64,000 nt of DNA from Streptomyces diastatochromogenes (GTDB taxonomy: Bacteria; Actinomycetota; Actinomycetes; Streptomycetales; Streptomycetaceae): contig JAPTYK010000001.1 of the NCBI GenBank assembly GCA_026913215.1, positions 2,976,001 to 3,040,000 of the forward strand, read 5' to 3'. The notes under the pieces were generated by a model. It ran no database searches. It was not told where the DNA came from and saw only the letters and a program-made list of their open reading frames with translations. A program made the translations under genes and the position numbers. Below are positions 25,870 through 37,851 of this stretch, piece by piece. The stretch's first letter is position 1. The number at the start of each line of letters is the position of its first letter.

Positions 25870-27254
25870 TTACGAGGCCTTGGCCTTCTCCTGCGCCGGG
25901 GCGGCTGGCGCCGGGGCGGGCTTGGCCGCCTCGTAGAACTCCTCGCGCGGCGTCTCCATGGCGCCGAGCGACACGACCTCGCGCTTGAGGAACATGCCGA
26001 GGGTCCAGTCGGCGAAGACGCGGATCTTGCGGTTGAAGGTCGGCATCGCCATGCCGTGGTAGCCACGGTGCATGTACCAGGCGAGACGGCCCTTGAGCTT
26101 GATCTTCATCTTGCCCATGACGATCATGGCGACGCCCTTGTGCAGACCGAGACCGGCCACCGCGCCCTTGTTGGCGTGGCTGTAGTCCTTCTGCGGGAAG
26201 CCGCGCATGCCGGCCACGACGTTGTCGCCGAGGACCTTGGCCTGACGCAGGGCGTGCTGGGCGTTCGGCGGGCACCAGGCGCGCTCCTTCGGAACGCCGG
26301 CCTTGATCGCCGCCAGGTCCGGGACCTGGGCGTTGTCGCCCGCGGCCCAGACGTAGTCCATGCCGTTGACCTGGAGCTTCTCGTTGCAGTCCACGTGGCC
26401 GCGGGGCCGAGCGGCAGACCGAAGCGGGAGAGCGCCGGGTTCGGCTTCACACCGGCGGTCCAGACGATCGTGTTGGAGTCGACCTCGAGGCCGTTCTTCA
26501 GCACGACGTGGCCGTCGACGCAGGAGTCCATGGAGGTCTCGAGGTAGATCTCGATGCCGCGGGACTCCAGGTGCTCCTTGCCGTACTGGCCGAGCTTGGG
26601 GCCGACCTCGGGAAGGATCTTGTCGGCCGCGTCGACCAGGACGAAGCGCATGTCCTCGCGGGACACGTTCGTGTAGTACTTCGCGGCGTCGCGGGCCATG
26701 TCCTCGACCTCGCCGATCGTCTCGGCGCCGGCGAAGCCACCGCCGACGAAGACGAAGGTCAGCGCCTTGCGGCGGACCTCCTCGTCGGTGGTCGAGTCGG
26801 CCTTGTCGAGCTGCTCGAGGACGTGGTTGCGCAGGCCGATGGCCTCCTCGATGCCCTTCATGCCGATGCCCTGCTCGGCGAGGCCGGGGATCGGGAAGGT
26901 GCGGGAGACCGCGCCCATCGAGATGACCAGGTAGTCGAACGGCAGCTCGTACGCCTCGCCGACGAGCGGCGCGATCGTGGCGACCTTGCGGTCCTGGTCG
27001 ATGGTGGTGACCCGGCCGGTGAGCACCTCCGCTCCGCGGACGACGCGTCGCAGCGGGACGACGACGTGACGCGGCGAGATGCTGCCGGCGGCGGCTTCGG
27101 GCAGGAAGGGCTGGTAGGTCATGTACGACCGCGGGTCGACGACCGTGACGGTCGCCTCCGCGTAGCGCATCTTCTTGAGGATGCGCCGAGCTGCGTACAG
27201 GCCTACGTACCCGCCGCCTACTACGAGGATCCTGGGACGCTCCGTGGTGCTCAT
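25870..27254 (-). CDS. ndh: Type II NADH dehydrogenase (frameshifted near 26400)
   Basis: A single-subunit, non-proton-pumping NADH:quinone oxidoreductase. The FAD site ILVVGGGYVGLYAARRIL is at the N-terminus, the NAD site FVFVGGGFAGAETIGEVEDM in the middle, the second FAD motif VWAAGDNAQVPDL near residue 300, and a C-terminal amphipathic region for membrane binding, ending in an Ala/Pro/Lys tail. One missing C near 26400 joins SRFGLPLGP to RGHVDCNEKLQVNG. The ATG at 27254 begins MSTTERPRILVVGG. The leader carries several GTGAA/TTCAC elements, one like a Rex operator, consistent with redox control. Confidence 0.93.
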
Positions 27255-27495
27255 GGGATCGAGTATCCACCCCGCCTGAGGGGGGTGCTCGTGCGCCCCT
27301 TCACAAGGTTCGCGGACACCTCTGCTACACTCCGCCGCCCACGTGATCCATGTCATGGTGCTGCAAAGGAACCGGGGTGCAAGGGCGAACGTTGTTCACC
27401 CCTTGTGAACTGGCCTGGAGAGGGCCCGTTCACGTCGAACCGCACGGTGCGTTCACACGATGGAAACAGCGAGCGAAGTAGCCCTCACACCTGCG
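27255..27495 (-). promoter_or_regulatory. ndh leader and promoter region with repeated TTGTGAA/TTCACAA half-sites
   Basis: Half-sites are seen near 27299 (CTTCACAAGG), 27391-27407 (GTTCAC-N5-GTGAAC), 27428 (CGTTCACG) and 27449 (CGTTCACA). Read leftward, TGTAGCAGAGG about 60-70 nt before the start codon could be the -10 region. No coding frame is supported. The density of half-sites suggests control by a dimeric repressor, perhaps Rex, although the 27391 repeat has its arms in reverse order for Rex. Confidence 0.45.
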
Positions 27496-27559
27496 AAAGG
27501 GCCCTGAGACGCCCCTCGGAGGGCCTAAAGACCTTCCTCCGGCGCCATCAGGGCCCTTT
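27496..27559. terminator. Long-stem terminator between ppx and ndh
   Basis: AAAGGGCCCTGA (27496-27507) pairs perfectly with TCAGGGCCCTTT (27548-27559). The 40-nt loop can form its own small hairpin (GCCCCTCGGAGGGC). On the + strand TTCCTT follows, so it could also end a rightward transcript. On the - strand it lies about 65 nt downstream of the ppx stop. Confidence 0.75.
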
Positions 27560-27562
27560 TCC

Positions 27563-27580
27563 TTGTGAAGAACTTCACGA
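27563..27580. promoter_or_regulatory. Rex-like operator
   Basis: TTGTGAA-GAAC-TTCACGA differs by one base from the actinobacterial Rex consensus (TTGTGAA-N4-TTCACAA). Rex senses NADH/NAD+ and represses respiratory genes including ndh. The site is about 310 nt upstream of the ndh start and next to the ppx terminator, so the link to ndh is inference. Confidence 0.5.
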
Positions 27581-27624
27581 ACTTCTATCGAAAGACCGTC
27601 CCGGAAGGGCTCGATAGCCGCCCG

Positions 27625-28538
27625 CTATGCCACGGATAGAGCGATCCCATCGAGAATGTCGTGCTCGCTGACGACGACCTCGCGGGCCCCGACGCGCTCC
27701 ACGATCTCCCGCAGGACGAGCGCTCCGGCGATGATCACGTCGACCCGGCCGGGGTGGATGACGGGGATCGCGGCCCGCTCGTCGTGGGTGGAGGCGAGGA
27801 GCCGCTCGGTCACCTCGGCGACCTGGGCGGCGGAGATCCGGGAGTGGTGGACCTTCTCGGAGTCGTACTCGGGAGCCCGAGGGCGATCGCGGCGACCGTG
27901 GTGACGGAGCCGGCGAGCCCGACGAGGGTCTCCGCCGTGTCGATCGGGACGGCCTCCGCGGCCAGGTCGAGCGCGGTGCGGACGTCGGCGCGGATCGCGG
28001 CGACCTCCTCGGCGGTCGGCGGGTCGTGGCGGACGTGCCGCTCGGTGAGCCGGACGCAGCCGATGTCCACGGAGCGGGCGGCCTCGACGTGCTCGTTGCC
28101 GACGACGAACTCCGTCGAGCCGCCGCCGATGTCGACGACCAGGCGCCGGTCGTCCCCGTGCAGCTCGCCGGTGGCGCCGGTGAAGGAGAACGCGGCCTCC
28201 TGGTCGCCGGTGATGACCTCGGGCTCCACGCCCAGGATCTCCACGACCCCGTTCACGAAGTCCTCGCGGTTCTCGGCGTCGCGGGAGGCGGAGGTGGCGA
28301 CGAAGCGGAGCCGCTCGGCGCCCAGCTCCTTGATGACCTCGGCGTACGCGCGGCAGGCCGCGAAGGTCCGCTCCAGCGCCTCGGGGGCGAGCCGGCCCGT
28401 CTTGTCGACGCCCTGCCCGAGCCGGACGATCGTCATCCGCCGGTCCAGCTCGATCAGCTCGCCCGTCTCGGGGTGCACGTCGGCGACGAGGAGACGGATG
28501 GAGTTCGTGCCGCAGTCGATTCCGGCGACCCGGGTCAT
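27625..28538 (-). CDS. ppx: Exopolyphosphatase/GppA-family phosphatase (frameshifted near 27874)
   Basis: An ASKHA-fold phosphatase that releases phosphate from polyphosphate or converts pppGpp to ppGpp. The N-terminal phosphate loop GIDCGTNSIRLLV, ATSASRDAENREDF, GDQEAAFSFTGAT and the second loop VVDIGGGSTEFVVG are all present. One missing C near 27874 joins IALGLP to EYDSEKVHHS; the C-terminal segment reads HPGRVDVIIAGALVLREIVE. The length is about 305 residues, the short Ppx form without HD domain. The start at 28538 gives MTRVAGIDCG. It follows DUF501 by 31 nt in the eno-divIC-DUF501-ppx string. Confidence 0.92.
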
Positions 28539-28569
28539 TCGGAGGACTTCCCTTCGTCGGTGCACGGGT

Positions 28570-29073
28570 TCACGCACGGGCCCTGGCCCACCACTCGGGC
28601 AGCATCGCGAGCGCCTCGTCGCCGAAGGGGTTCACGCCCGGCCCGGCGGCCAGCGAGTGGCCGACGAGGACGTGCAGGCACTTGACCCGGTCCGGCATGC
28701 CGCCGGCGCTGGGGAAGCCCTCCAGGACCTCGATGGCGTCGCGGCGGGCGATGTAGTCCTCGTGCGCGGCCCGGTAGGCGGCGGCCAGCTCCGGGTCGGT
28801 GGCGAGCCGGGCCTGCATCTCCTTCATGACCCCGTTGGCCTCCAGGGTGCCGATGGCCGAGGCCGCCCGGGGGCAGGTCAGGTAGTACGTGGTCGGGAAC
28901 GGCGTGCCGTCGGGGAGCCGGGGCGCGGTCTCGACGACGTCCGGGTTGCCGCACGGGCAGCGGTGCGCGATGGCGCGCAGGCCGCGGGGCGGGCGGCCGA
29001 GCTGGAGCTCGAAGGCGGCGATGTCCTTCTCGGTGGGCTCGGTGCGTTCGGTCTGCGGAGGGGGCGTTTCCAT
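28570..29073 (-). CDS. DUF501 protein
   Basis: A 167-residue conserved actinobacterial protein. Diagnostic features are AIAHRCPCGNPDVVETAPRL with a Cys pair, FPTTYYLTCPRAASAIGTLE and the end MPDRVKCLHVLVGHSLAAGP. The function is unknown. It is almost always located between divIC and ppx, as here, so it may act with them. The frame is intact. Confidence 0.9.
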   Translation of the reverse strand: METPPPQTERTEPTEKDIAAFELQLGRPPRGLRAIAHRCPCGNPDVVETAPRLPDGTPFPTTYYLTCPRAASAIGTLEANGVMKEMQARLATDPELAAAYRAAHEDYIARRDAIEVLEGFPSAGGMPDRVKCLHVLVGHSLAAGPGVNPFGDEALAMLPEWWARARA

Positions 29074-29106
29074 GTCTGCCTTGATTCGTGTGTCGCGGAG
29101 GAGGGG

Positions 29107-29577
29107 TCAGGGGCGGTCGGCGTGGTCGACGCCGTCCCAGAGGTTGTCGTACCAGGGGCGGTCCTCCGCGCCCTGGTCGGCGCGGGGCCGCTGCTCCGCG
29201 TCGGGGTCGTCCACGGTGAAGCCGGTCTCGCCGGGGAGCAGGTAGTGCAGGTGCTCGCGGGCGAGGCGGCGGACGTAGGCCGGGTCCTGGAGGCGGGCCT
29301 TCTCGTCCTTCAGTTCCTCGACCCGCCGGGCGGCCTCGGCGGCCCGGCGCTCCTGCTCGGCGATCTCGCCCTGCTGGGAGACGTAGCTCCGCATCGGGTA
29401 GGCGAGCGCCACGACGAGGGAGCAGACCACGAGGGCGAGGAAGGCCGCGCGGCCGGTGAGCCGGGAGCGGCGGGCCTGGCGGCGGGTCTGGGAGCGGTAG
29501 ACACGGGCGGCTGTCTGCTCGCCGAGCAGTCTGATCCGGGTCGCGGTCGAGAACCGGTCCCGGTCCTTCGCGGCCAT
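29107..29577 (-). CDS. divIC: Septum formation initiator DivIC/FtsB family
   Basis: A 156-residue bitopic cell-division protein: cytoplasmic basic N-terminus, one transmembrane helix (AAFLALVVCSLVVALAYPM, about residues 44-62), then an extracytoplasmic coiled coil (EIAEQERRAAEAARRVEELK) and the conserved RRLAREHLHYLLPGETGF. It joins FtsL and FtsQ in the division complex; in Streptomyces it is needed for sporulation septa. Downstream of eno, as in other Streptomyces. The frame is intact. Confidence 0.92.
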   Translation of the reverse strand: MAAKDRDRFSTATRIRLLGEQTAARVYRSQTRRQARRSRLTGRAAFLALVVCSLVVALAYPMRSYVSQQGEIAEQERRAAEAARRVEELKDEKARLQDPAYVRRLAREHLHYLLPGETGFTVDDPDAEQRPRADQGAEDRPWYDNLWDGVDHADRP

Positions 29578-29604
29578 GTCGTGTCGCCTCCCTGTTCACG
29601 CGGA

Positions 29605-29641
29605 CGTCCCCGCACACGGTACGGGACCGAGTGCGGGGACG
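29605..29641 (-). terminator. Hairpin between eno and divIC
   Basis: CGTCCCCGCAC (29605-29615) pairs perfectly with GTGCGGGGACG (29631-29641). It sits 26 nt past the eno stop. It could end most eno transcripts or lower read-through into divIC. Confidence 0.7.
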
Positions 29642-29666
29642 TACGGAGGCTGCTTCAGCGAGAAGC

Positions 29667-32216
<2,550 letters not shown>

Positions 32217-32440
32217 TTTCGGTCGACGGGGCCCGCGGTGGCGAGCGGTGAAGACCGTAGACACAGACCCACCGGAAGTTCAAAGAGGCCGATTGCGGAA
32301 ATATCGCCCTTCCTTGCCTTCCGGCGGGGGGTGTTTGCGCAGGTGAGAGGTGACGGAAGCAAAGTTTGCGGACGTGACACGCCAGTTGGGACGAAGAGAC
32401 CCATGTCTCACTTGCCCAGAACCGGACATAAGCCCGCGAA
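32217..32440. other. Upstream promoter region of the rpf riboswitch transcript
   Basis: About 224 nt between the second rpf gene's stop (leftward) and the riboswitch. No coding frame is supported. It is less GC-rich than its surroundings around 32280-32400 and should hold the promoter of the riboswitch transcript. I could not pick a confident -10/-35 pair. Confidence 0.35.
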
Positions 32441-33471
32441 CTAACCGGCCGTCGCCGTCGAACCCTCCGTCAGATCGAGGCTCTGACCAGGAAGGATGAG
32501 GTTCGGGTCGGCGCCGACCGTCTTCTTGTTGGCGTCATAGAGGGCGGTCCAGCCTCCGGGGAGTTCGTTCTCCTCCGCGATGCCGGACAGGCTGTCGCCC
32601 GGACGCACGGTGTACTCGCCCGAAGCGCCCTGACTGTCCGTTGTGTCCGACTTCTTCGCCCCGTCGGCCGCCGGCCGGGTGTCGACCGCTCCCGCGGCCT
32701 CGTCCGCGCCCGAGGCGTGCCGACCGGTTTCGGCCGGAACGTCCGTCTTGCCGGACTCCTCCGGCGCGGCCTCGCCCCGGTGCTTGCCGGTGCCGGGCGT
32801 GGCCGACGGCGCGTCACCCTTCGGCGTACCGGACGAATCCGGCGTACCGGGCGTAACGGAGGCGTCGGGCGCGACCGGGGCCGTCGGGGTGACGGGCGCG
32901 GCCGGCGTGGTCGGCGCGGCGGAGGCGGCGGAGCGCGCCGGGCCGGTCGGCGCGGCCGGGGTCGCGGGAGTGGCGGGGTCACGGACGTGGCGGACCGACC
33001 GGCCGCCGCGTCGGTCCCCGCGGTGCGGTTGGACTCGGGGAGGGGCCCGTGGGGTCGTCGGGACGACCGCCGGGCCGGGGTTCACTCCGGTGGCCTTGCC
33101 GTCGTTCTTCAGGCCGGCGATCGGCGCGCAGGTCGCCCACTGGTTGCTGCCGGCGGCGAGGGCCTTCTCGGCGACCGCGATCTGCTGGGCGCGGCTGGCC
33201 AGGTCGGGGCTGGGCGCGTAGGCGAGGCCGCCGTGGCGCTCCCAGCCGTCCTGGGTGAACTGGAGGCCGCCGTACATCCCGTTGCCGAAGTTGGCGCTCC
33301 ACTGGCCGCCGGACTCGCACTCGGCGACCCGGTCCCAGGTGGTGGCGTCGGCGGCGGAGGCGGATCCGGTGGCGAGCAGCGGCAGCGCCATGGCGGATCC
33401 GGTCACGCCCGCGGCGACGACGAGGGCGGGGGCCTGACGGGGCGACGGTGTCGTCCGTTCCCGGAACGCAT
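32441..33471 (-). CDS. Second resuscitation-promoting factor with LysM (frameshifted near 33441)
   Basis: Same architecture as the neighbour: signal peptide (AMALPLLATGSASAAD), Rpf domain (WDRVAECESGGQWSANFGNG, MYGGLQFTQDGWERHGG), a very long Pro/Ala/Thr/Val linker of about 150 residues, and a C-terminal LysM (YTVRPGDSLSGIAEENELPG, then LILPGQSLDL). The reading frame is broken near 33441 by one missing C; with it the N-terminus is MRSGNGRHRRPRQAPALVVA. Part of the linker (about 32990-33070) may contain further compensating shifts. It has no riboswitch of its own. Tandem rpf genes probably arose by duplication. Confidence 0.88.
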
Positions 33472-33565
33472 AGGAGCGCCTTTCGCGTGACGGCTGAGAC
33501 TGCCGGGAAACGTAGCCGCATTCGAACGCCCGTCACAAGTCGATCGCCCCGCGATCACGTAAAGA

Positions 33566-34837
33566 TCACATTCCTGATGGTCCGTCAGTAACCAAGACCG
33601 GTACGGACGGGGAGAACTCCACCGGAAGCGTGCGCAAACCACGCATGATGAGCCCGCCGCGCCACCGCAGTTCGGCCGGATCGGCGGCAAGTCGCAGATC
33701 CGGCAGGCGAGTCAGCAGGGTCGCGAGCGCCGTCTGCCCTTCGAGGCGGGCGAGGGGCGCGCCCAGGCAGTAGTGGATGCCGTGCCCGTACCCCAGGTGC
33801 TGGTTGTCGCGCCGGGCGAGGTCGAGGACGTCCGGCCCGTCGAAGCGCTCCGGGTCCCGGTCGGCGGCGGCGAGCACCACGAGCACCGGGTCGCCCGCCG
33901 GGATCTCCTGCCCGCCGATGGTCAGCGCCTGCGTCGCGTACCGCCAGGTCGCCATCTCCACGGGCCCGTCGAAGCGGAGCAGCTCCTCGACGCCGGTCTC
34001 CAGGAGGCCGGTCTCCCCGGCGGCGAGCGAGGCCTGGAGCCGCGCCCGCTCCCCGGGGTGGCGCAGCAGCTGGTAGACGCCGTTGCCGATGAGGTTGACG
34101 GTCGTCTCGAAGCCGGCGAAGAGGAGGATGAAGGCCATCGCGGCGGCCTCGTTCTCGGTGAGGTGCTCGCCGTGGTCGGAGGCCTTGATGAGCCCCGAGA
34201 TGAGGTCGTCCCCCGGCTCTTCCCGCTTGCGGTGGATCAGCTCGGCCAGGTAGCCGCGCATCTTCTTCACCGACCGGGCGACCCCGCCGCGCGGCCCCCC
34301 GCCGTGCCGGATCATCATCCCGGCCCAGTCCCGGAAGTCGTCCTGGTCCTCCTCCGGCACGCCGAGGAGGTCGCAGATCGCGTAGATCGGCAGCGGGAAG
34401 GCGAACTCGTGGATGAGGTCGGCGCCGCCCCGCTCCACGAAGGAGTCGATGAGCCGGTCGGTCAGCTCCTGCACGCGCGGGGTGAACTCGGCGACCCGGC
34501 GCGGGGTGAAGGCCTTCGAGACGAGCCGCCGCAGCCGGGTGTGGTCCGGCGGGTCGATGTTGAGCAGATGCGTCATCAGGCCCGCGCTGCGCTCGCCGGG
34601 GATCCCGGTCTTCCCGGGCTCCACGTGGTGGGCGGGGTTCTTGGAGAGCCGCTGGTCCGCGAGGGCCTGCCGGGCGTCCGCGTACCGGGTGACGAGCCAG
34701 GCCTCGACCCCGCTGGGCAGCGTCGTCCGGTGGACGGGCGCGTGTTCCCGCAGCCAGGCGTAGGCGGGGTACGGATCGCTCGCGAACTCCCAGGTGAAGA
34801 GGTCGGGCGCGGGGGCGGGGCCGGGGGTCGTACTCAC
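33566..34837 (-). CDS. Cytochrome P450 (CYP107-like)
   Basis: A 423-residue heme-thiolate monooxygenase. The I-helix oxygen-binding motif is seen as LFAGFETTVN, the ExxR as EELLRFDGPVEMATWRYA (the K helix lies in this stretch), and the heme-ligand loop as GYGHGIHYCLGAPLARLE with the Cys ligand. The GTG at 34837 gives MSTTPGPAPAPDLFTWEFA; an upstream start would add 11 residues. The substrate is unknown. From remembered synteny it may correspond to CYP107U1 of S. coelicolor, linked to sporulation; that is inference. The frame is intact. Confidence 0.9.
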   Translation of the reverse strand: MSTTPGPAPAPDLFTWEFASDPYPAYAWLREHAPVHRTTLPSGVEAWLVTRYADARQALADQRLSKNPAHHVEPGKTGIPGERSAGLMTHLLNIDPPDHTRLRRLVSKAFTPRRVAEFTPRVQELTDRLIDSFVERGGADLIHEFAFPLPIYAICDLLGVPEEDQDDFRDWAGMMIRHGGGPRGGVARSVKKMRGYLAELIHRKREEPGDDLISGLIKASDHGEHLTENEAAAMAFILLFAGFETTVNLIGNGVYQLLRHPGERARLQASLAAGETGLLETGVEELLRFDGPVEMATWRYATQALTIGGQEIPAGDPVLVVLAAADRDPERFDGPDVLDLARRDNQHLGYGHGIHYCLGAPLARLEGQTALATLLTRLPDLRLAADPAELRWRGGLIMRGLRTLPVEFSPSVPVLVTDGPSGM

Positions 34838-34923
34838 GGCACGACCGTACAGGGCGGTCCCGGGCGGCACGTTCCCGGAGAACCCGCACCAAGCGGTGCA
34901 GGTCGTGCCCTAGATTCTTGTCA

Positions 34924-36147
34924 GTGGATCACCAGCTGCTCAGGAGCACGTTCGCGGTCGTCGAGAGACGCGCCGAGCACGCCGTGACGCTCTTCTACTC
35001 GCACCTCTTCCGGAACAACCCCGGGGTGCGCGAGCTCTTCCCCGAGGACATGCTCCCCCAGCGGGACCGGCTCCTGGCCGCGCTCACCCATGTGGTGACC
35101 CACCTGGAGGACCCCGGGCTCGCCGACTACCTCGGCCGGCTGGGCCGCGACCACCGCAAGTTCCTCGCCTCCCCGCGCTGTACGCCGGGGTCGGGAGAGC
35201 CTCCTCGCCGCCTTCGCGTACGCCGCCGGATCGGCCTGGACCGTCGAGGCGGAGAAGGCCTGGACCGAGGCGTACGGGCTCGTCGCCGATCTGATGCTGG
35301 CCGGGGCCGCCGCGTCGGAGGAGGCCGGGGAGCCCGCCTGGTGGGACGCGGACGTCGTCCGGCACGAGCGGTACGGCGAGGACCTGGCCGTCCTCACCCT
35401 CCGCCCCCGGCAGCCCCTCCCCTACCTCCCCGGCCAGTACGTCAGCGTCAGCTCGCTGCGGGTCCCGCGCGTCTGGCGCACCTACTCCCTCGCGGACGCG
35501 CCCCGCCCGGACGGCACGGTCGAGCTGCACGTCAGCCGGATCGCGGGCGGCGCGATGAGCACGGCGCTGGTCGACGAGACGCGGCCGGGCGAGGTGCTGC
35601 GGCTCAGCGCCCCGGCGGCGGGCTCACCGCGCGGACCGCGCCGGGCGGACTGCGCACCTATATATGCGGGGGCACGGGCTGGGCCCCGGTGCGGGCGCTG
35701 CTCGCGGAGGCCGCCGAGCGCGAGCCGGAGCTCGAAGGGCGGCTGTTCGTGGTGGCCCGCGCGCGGGAGTACCTGTACGGACGCGAGGAGGCGGAGCGCC
35801 TGAAGGAGAGGCTGCCCGGACTGAACGTCACCTACATCACGGCCGCTCCCCGGCAGCGCAGGGACCGGGCGACCGAGCGGCTCCTCCAGGCCCTGCGGGC
35901 CTGCGGGCAGTGGCCCGCGCACGAGGTGTACCTCGCCGGGCCGCCGGGCCTGGTGACGGAGGTCGCCGAGGTCCTGGAGGAGCTGGGCGCCGACCCGGCG
36001 CGGATCCACCACGACACCCTGCCGTCCGTGGGCCGCTTCACCACCCGCCCGAACACCGCCGCCGAACGCCTCCTCGGCCCGCCGGCCCCCTCTGGCACGA
36101 CCCGGAGGCCCGTGCGCCGCGCGAGCCCCGGGGCTGGTCCTCCCCTA
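34924..36147 (+). CDS. Globin-reductase fusion (flavohemoprotein-like), three frameshifts
   Basis: The N-terminal globin domain begins MDHQLLRSTFAVVERRAEHA and VTLFYSHLFRNNPGVRELFP. A ferredoxin-reductase-type FAD/NAD domain follows (YLPGQYVSVSSLRVPRVWRT with the FAD-binding RTYS motif; TYICGGTGWAPVRALLAEA for NADH binding). This is the flavohemoglobin plan: O2/NO-binding heme and a reductase on one chain. Breaks near 35190, 35620 and 36087 are single bases in GC runs. Corrected length is about 405 residues; the C-terminus ends PREPRGWSSP. The GTG at 34924 is likely the start. Its stop meets that of mazG (convergent). Confidence 0.8.
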
Positions 36148-37104
36148 GTCCTCCAGGCCCTCCGCCGCCCGGATCGCGGCCCGGTACGTGCGGGCCGCCG
36201 CGCTCAGGGCAGCCTCCGGGTCGGCTCCGGAGGCCTCGGCGCGGGCGGCGAGGGCGAGGAGTTCGTAGCCGATGCCGTCGCCCGCCGGGAGCTTCACGTC
36301 GAGGGAGGAGTCCCGGACCCGCCCCGCGAGCTTCGCGGCGAGCGCGAGCCCCGGCTGTCCGAGCGGCACCCCGTCGGTGACGGACGCGCTGCTTCTCGAC
36401 GGCCTTGGTGCGCTGCCAGTGCGCCTGGACGTCCTCGGGGGTCTCGGCGGTCGCGTCGCCGAAGACGTGCGGGTGCCGGTGGATCAGCTTCTCGACGAGC
36501 GTCCCGGCGACGTCGTCCACGGAGAACGGCTCCTCCGCGTCCTCCTCGGCGATCCGGGCGTGGAAGACGACCTGGAGCAGCACGTCCCCGAGCTCCTCGC
36601 GGAGCTCCGCCGGTCGCCCGCCTCGATCGCCTCGACGAGTTCGTACGCCTCCTCGATGGCGTACTTGGCGAGTCCCCGGTGGGTCTGGCGCGAGGTCCAG
36701 GGGCACTCCCGGCGGACGCGGTCCATGACCTGCACGAGGTCGAGGAGCCGGGCGCCGGGCAGGTCGTACGAGCCGGGCAGCAGCTCCAGGTCGGGCATGG
36801 ACACCCGGCCGGAGCCGGCGAGCCGGGCGAGGCCGTCGGTCAGCGCCCGGTCCCCTCGCCGGAGGGCAGCAGCAGGACCGTGCGCCCGCCGGCGCAGGCC
36901 TCGACGAGCTCCTCGGCGGTGGGCGGCCGTGCTCGACGGCGACGCCGGCCTCCCGCAGGTACGGCAGCTGGGGTGGTCCTCGTCGGGGCAGAGCACCCGG
37001 TCGGCCCCGTGCAGCGCCTGCCACGCGGGCCAGGACAGCAGTCCGGGGGCCACGCGGTGGCTGGCGGTGAGCAGAACGATGCGGCCGGGGCTCTCAGAAG
37101 TCAC
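36145..37104 (-). CDS. mazG: MazG nucleoside triphosphate pyrophosphohydrolase (multiple frameshifts)
   Basis: House-cleaning enzyme that hydrolyses NTPs, including aberrant ones, to NMP and PPi. The MazG core is clear: ECPWTSRQTHRGLAKYAIEE, AYELVEAIEAGD, ELREELGDVLLQVVFHARIA, EEPFSVDDVAGTLVEKLIHR, HPHVFGD. The N-terminal part (MTSESPGRIVLLTASHRVAP) is the tetrapyrrole-methylase-like extension of actinobacterial MazG, here scrambled by several one-base shifts (36400-37000). The C-terminal segment LALAAKLAGRVRDSSLDVKL is in a third frame. With five or so corrections a normal protein of about 325 residues results. Confidence 0.88.
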
Positions 37105-37122
37105 CCTTCGAACCTACCCCGG

Positions 37123-37770
37123 TCAGGCACCCGCCTGGACCGCCGTGGGGTCCTGGGTGATCTGGCGGAGCCAGGGGCCGCCGTCGTAGCCGGTGTCGAG
37201 GCGGATCTGGGTGTTGTCCCAGCGGCCGTAGCGGGGGTTCACGTCGATGGCGAGGTCCTTGGCGGCGGCGGAGAAGACCTCGGTGAGCTTCTTCTGGCGG
37301 CGGGGTCCTCGGTGACGCCCAGCTTCTTGGCGATCTTGTTCATGAGGACGTTGCGGCGGACGACGGCGTCGATCTGGCCGGGGCCACGCCCTGCTCCTGG
37401 AGGAGGACGGCCGCGAGCCGGTCCTCGCCGCCGGACTGGCGGACGAAGGCGGCCCGGGTCTCCTGGAGCTCGGCGCGGGTGGCGCTGACGCCGTGGTCCG
37501 CGGCGACCTTGTCGACGACCCGGTCGAAGATCATGGCGTTGAGTTTGCGGCGGCCGAGGTCACCGGTGGCGGCGACCAGCTGGGCGGCCTGCGGCGAGGC
37601 CGCCTGGGCGGCCCGTACGTCCTTCACCTGGGCCTGGAGGCTGGACACCTCGATCCGTTCGCCGCCGACGACGGCCGCCGCTCCTGGATGGGCGTCGCTT
37701 CCGCAGGCGGTGAGCAGCGGGGCGCGGCGAGGAGGGCGGCGGAGAGGGTGAGCGCAGTGCGGCGGTGCAA
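37123..37770 (-). CDS. SurA-like N-terminal-domain lipoprotein (frameshifted)
   Basis: A secreted chaperone or foldase-like protein. The TTG start at 37770 follows GGGAGGC; the signal sequence ends with the lipobox LLTAC, then a Ser/Gly/Asp linker. The SurA N-domain is seen as RRKLNAMIFDRVVDKVAADH, GVSATRAELQETRAAFVRQS and VVRRNVLMNKIAKKLGV, with the end RLDTGYDGGPWLRQITQDPT. Missing bases near 37723, 37390 and 37302 break the frame. No PPIase (parvulin) domain is visible, so it is probably a chaperone for exported proteins. Confidence 0.78.
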
Positions 37771-37851
37771 AGGAGCCTCCCGGGCTGGTCGTGCGTCACG
37801 TTGAACGACCTTGCGGTGATCGATGGTAGGGAGTCGCCGGGGCCGGAGCCA

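Noticed and set aside
27391..27407. Second Rex operator in the ndh leader
   Set aside because: The arms read GTTCAC-N5-GTGAAC, the opposite order and spacing to the Rex consensus.
27360..27560. Rightward small RNA ending at the 27496-27559 hairpin
   Set aside because: The hairpin is better explained as the terminator of the leftward ppx gene; no promoter for a rightward transcript was found.
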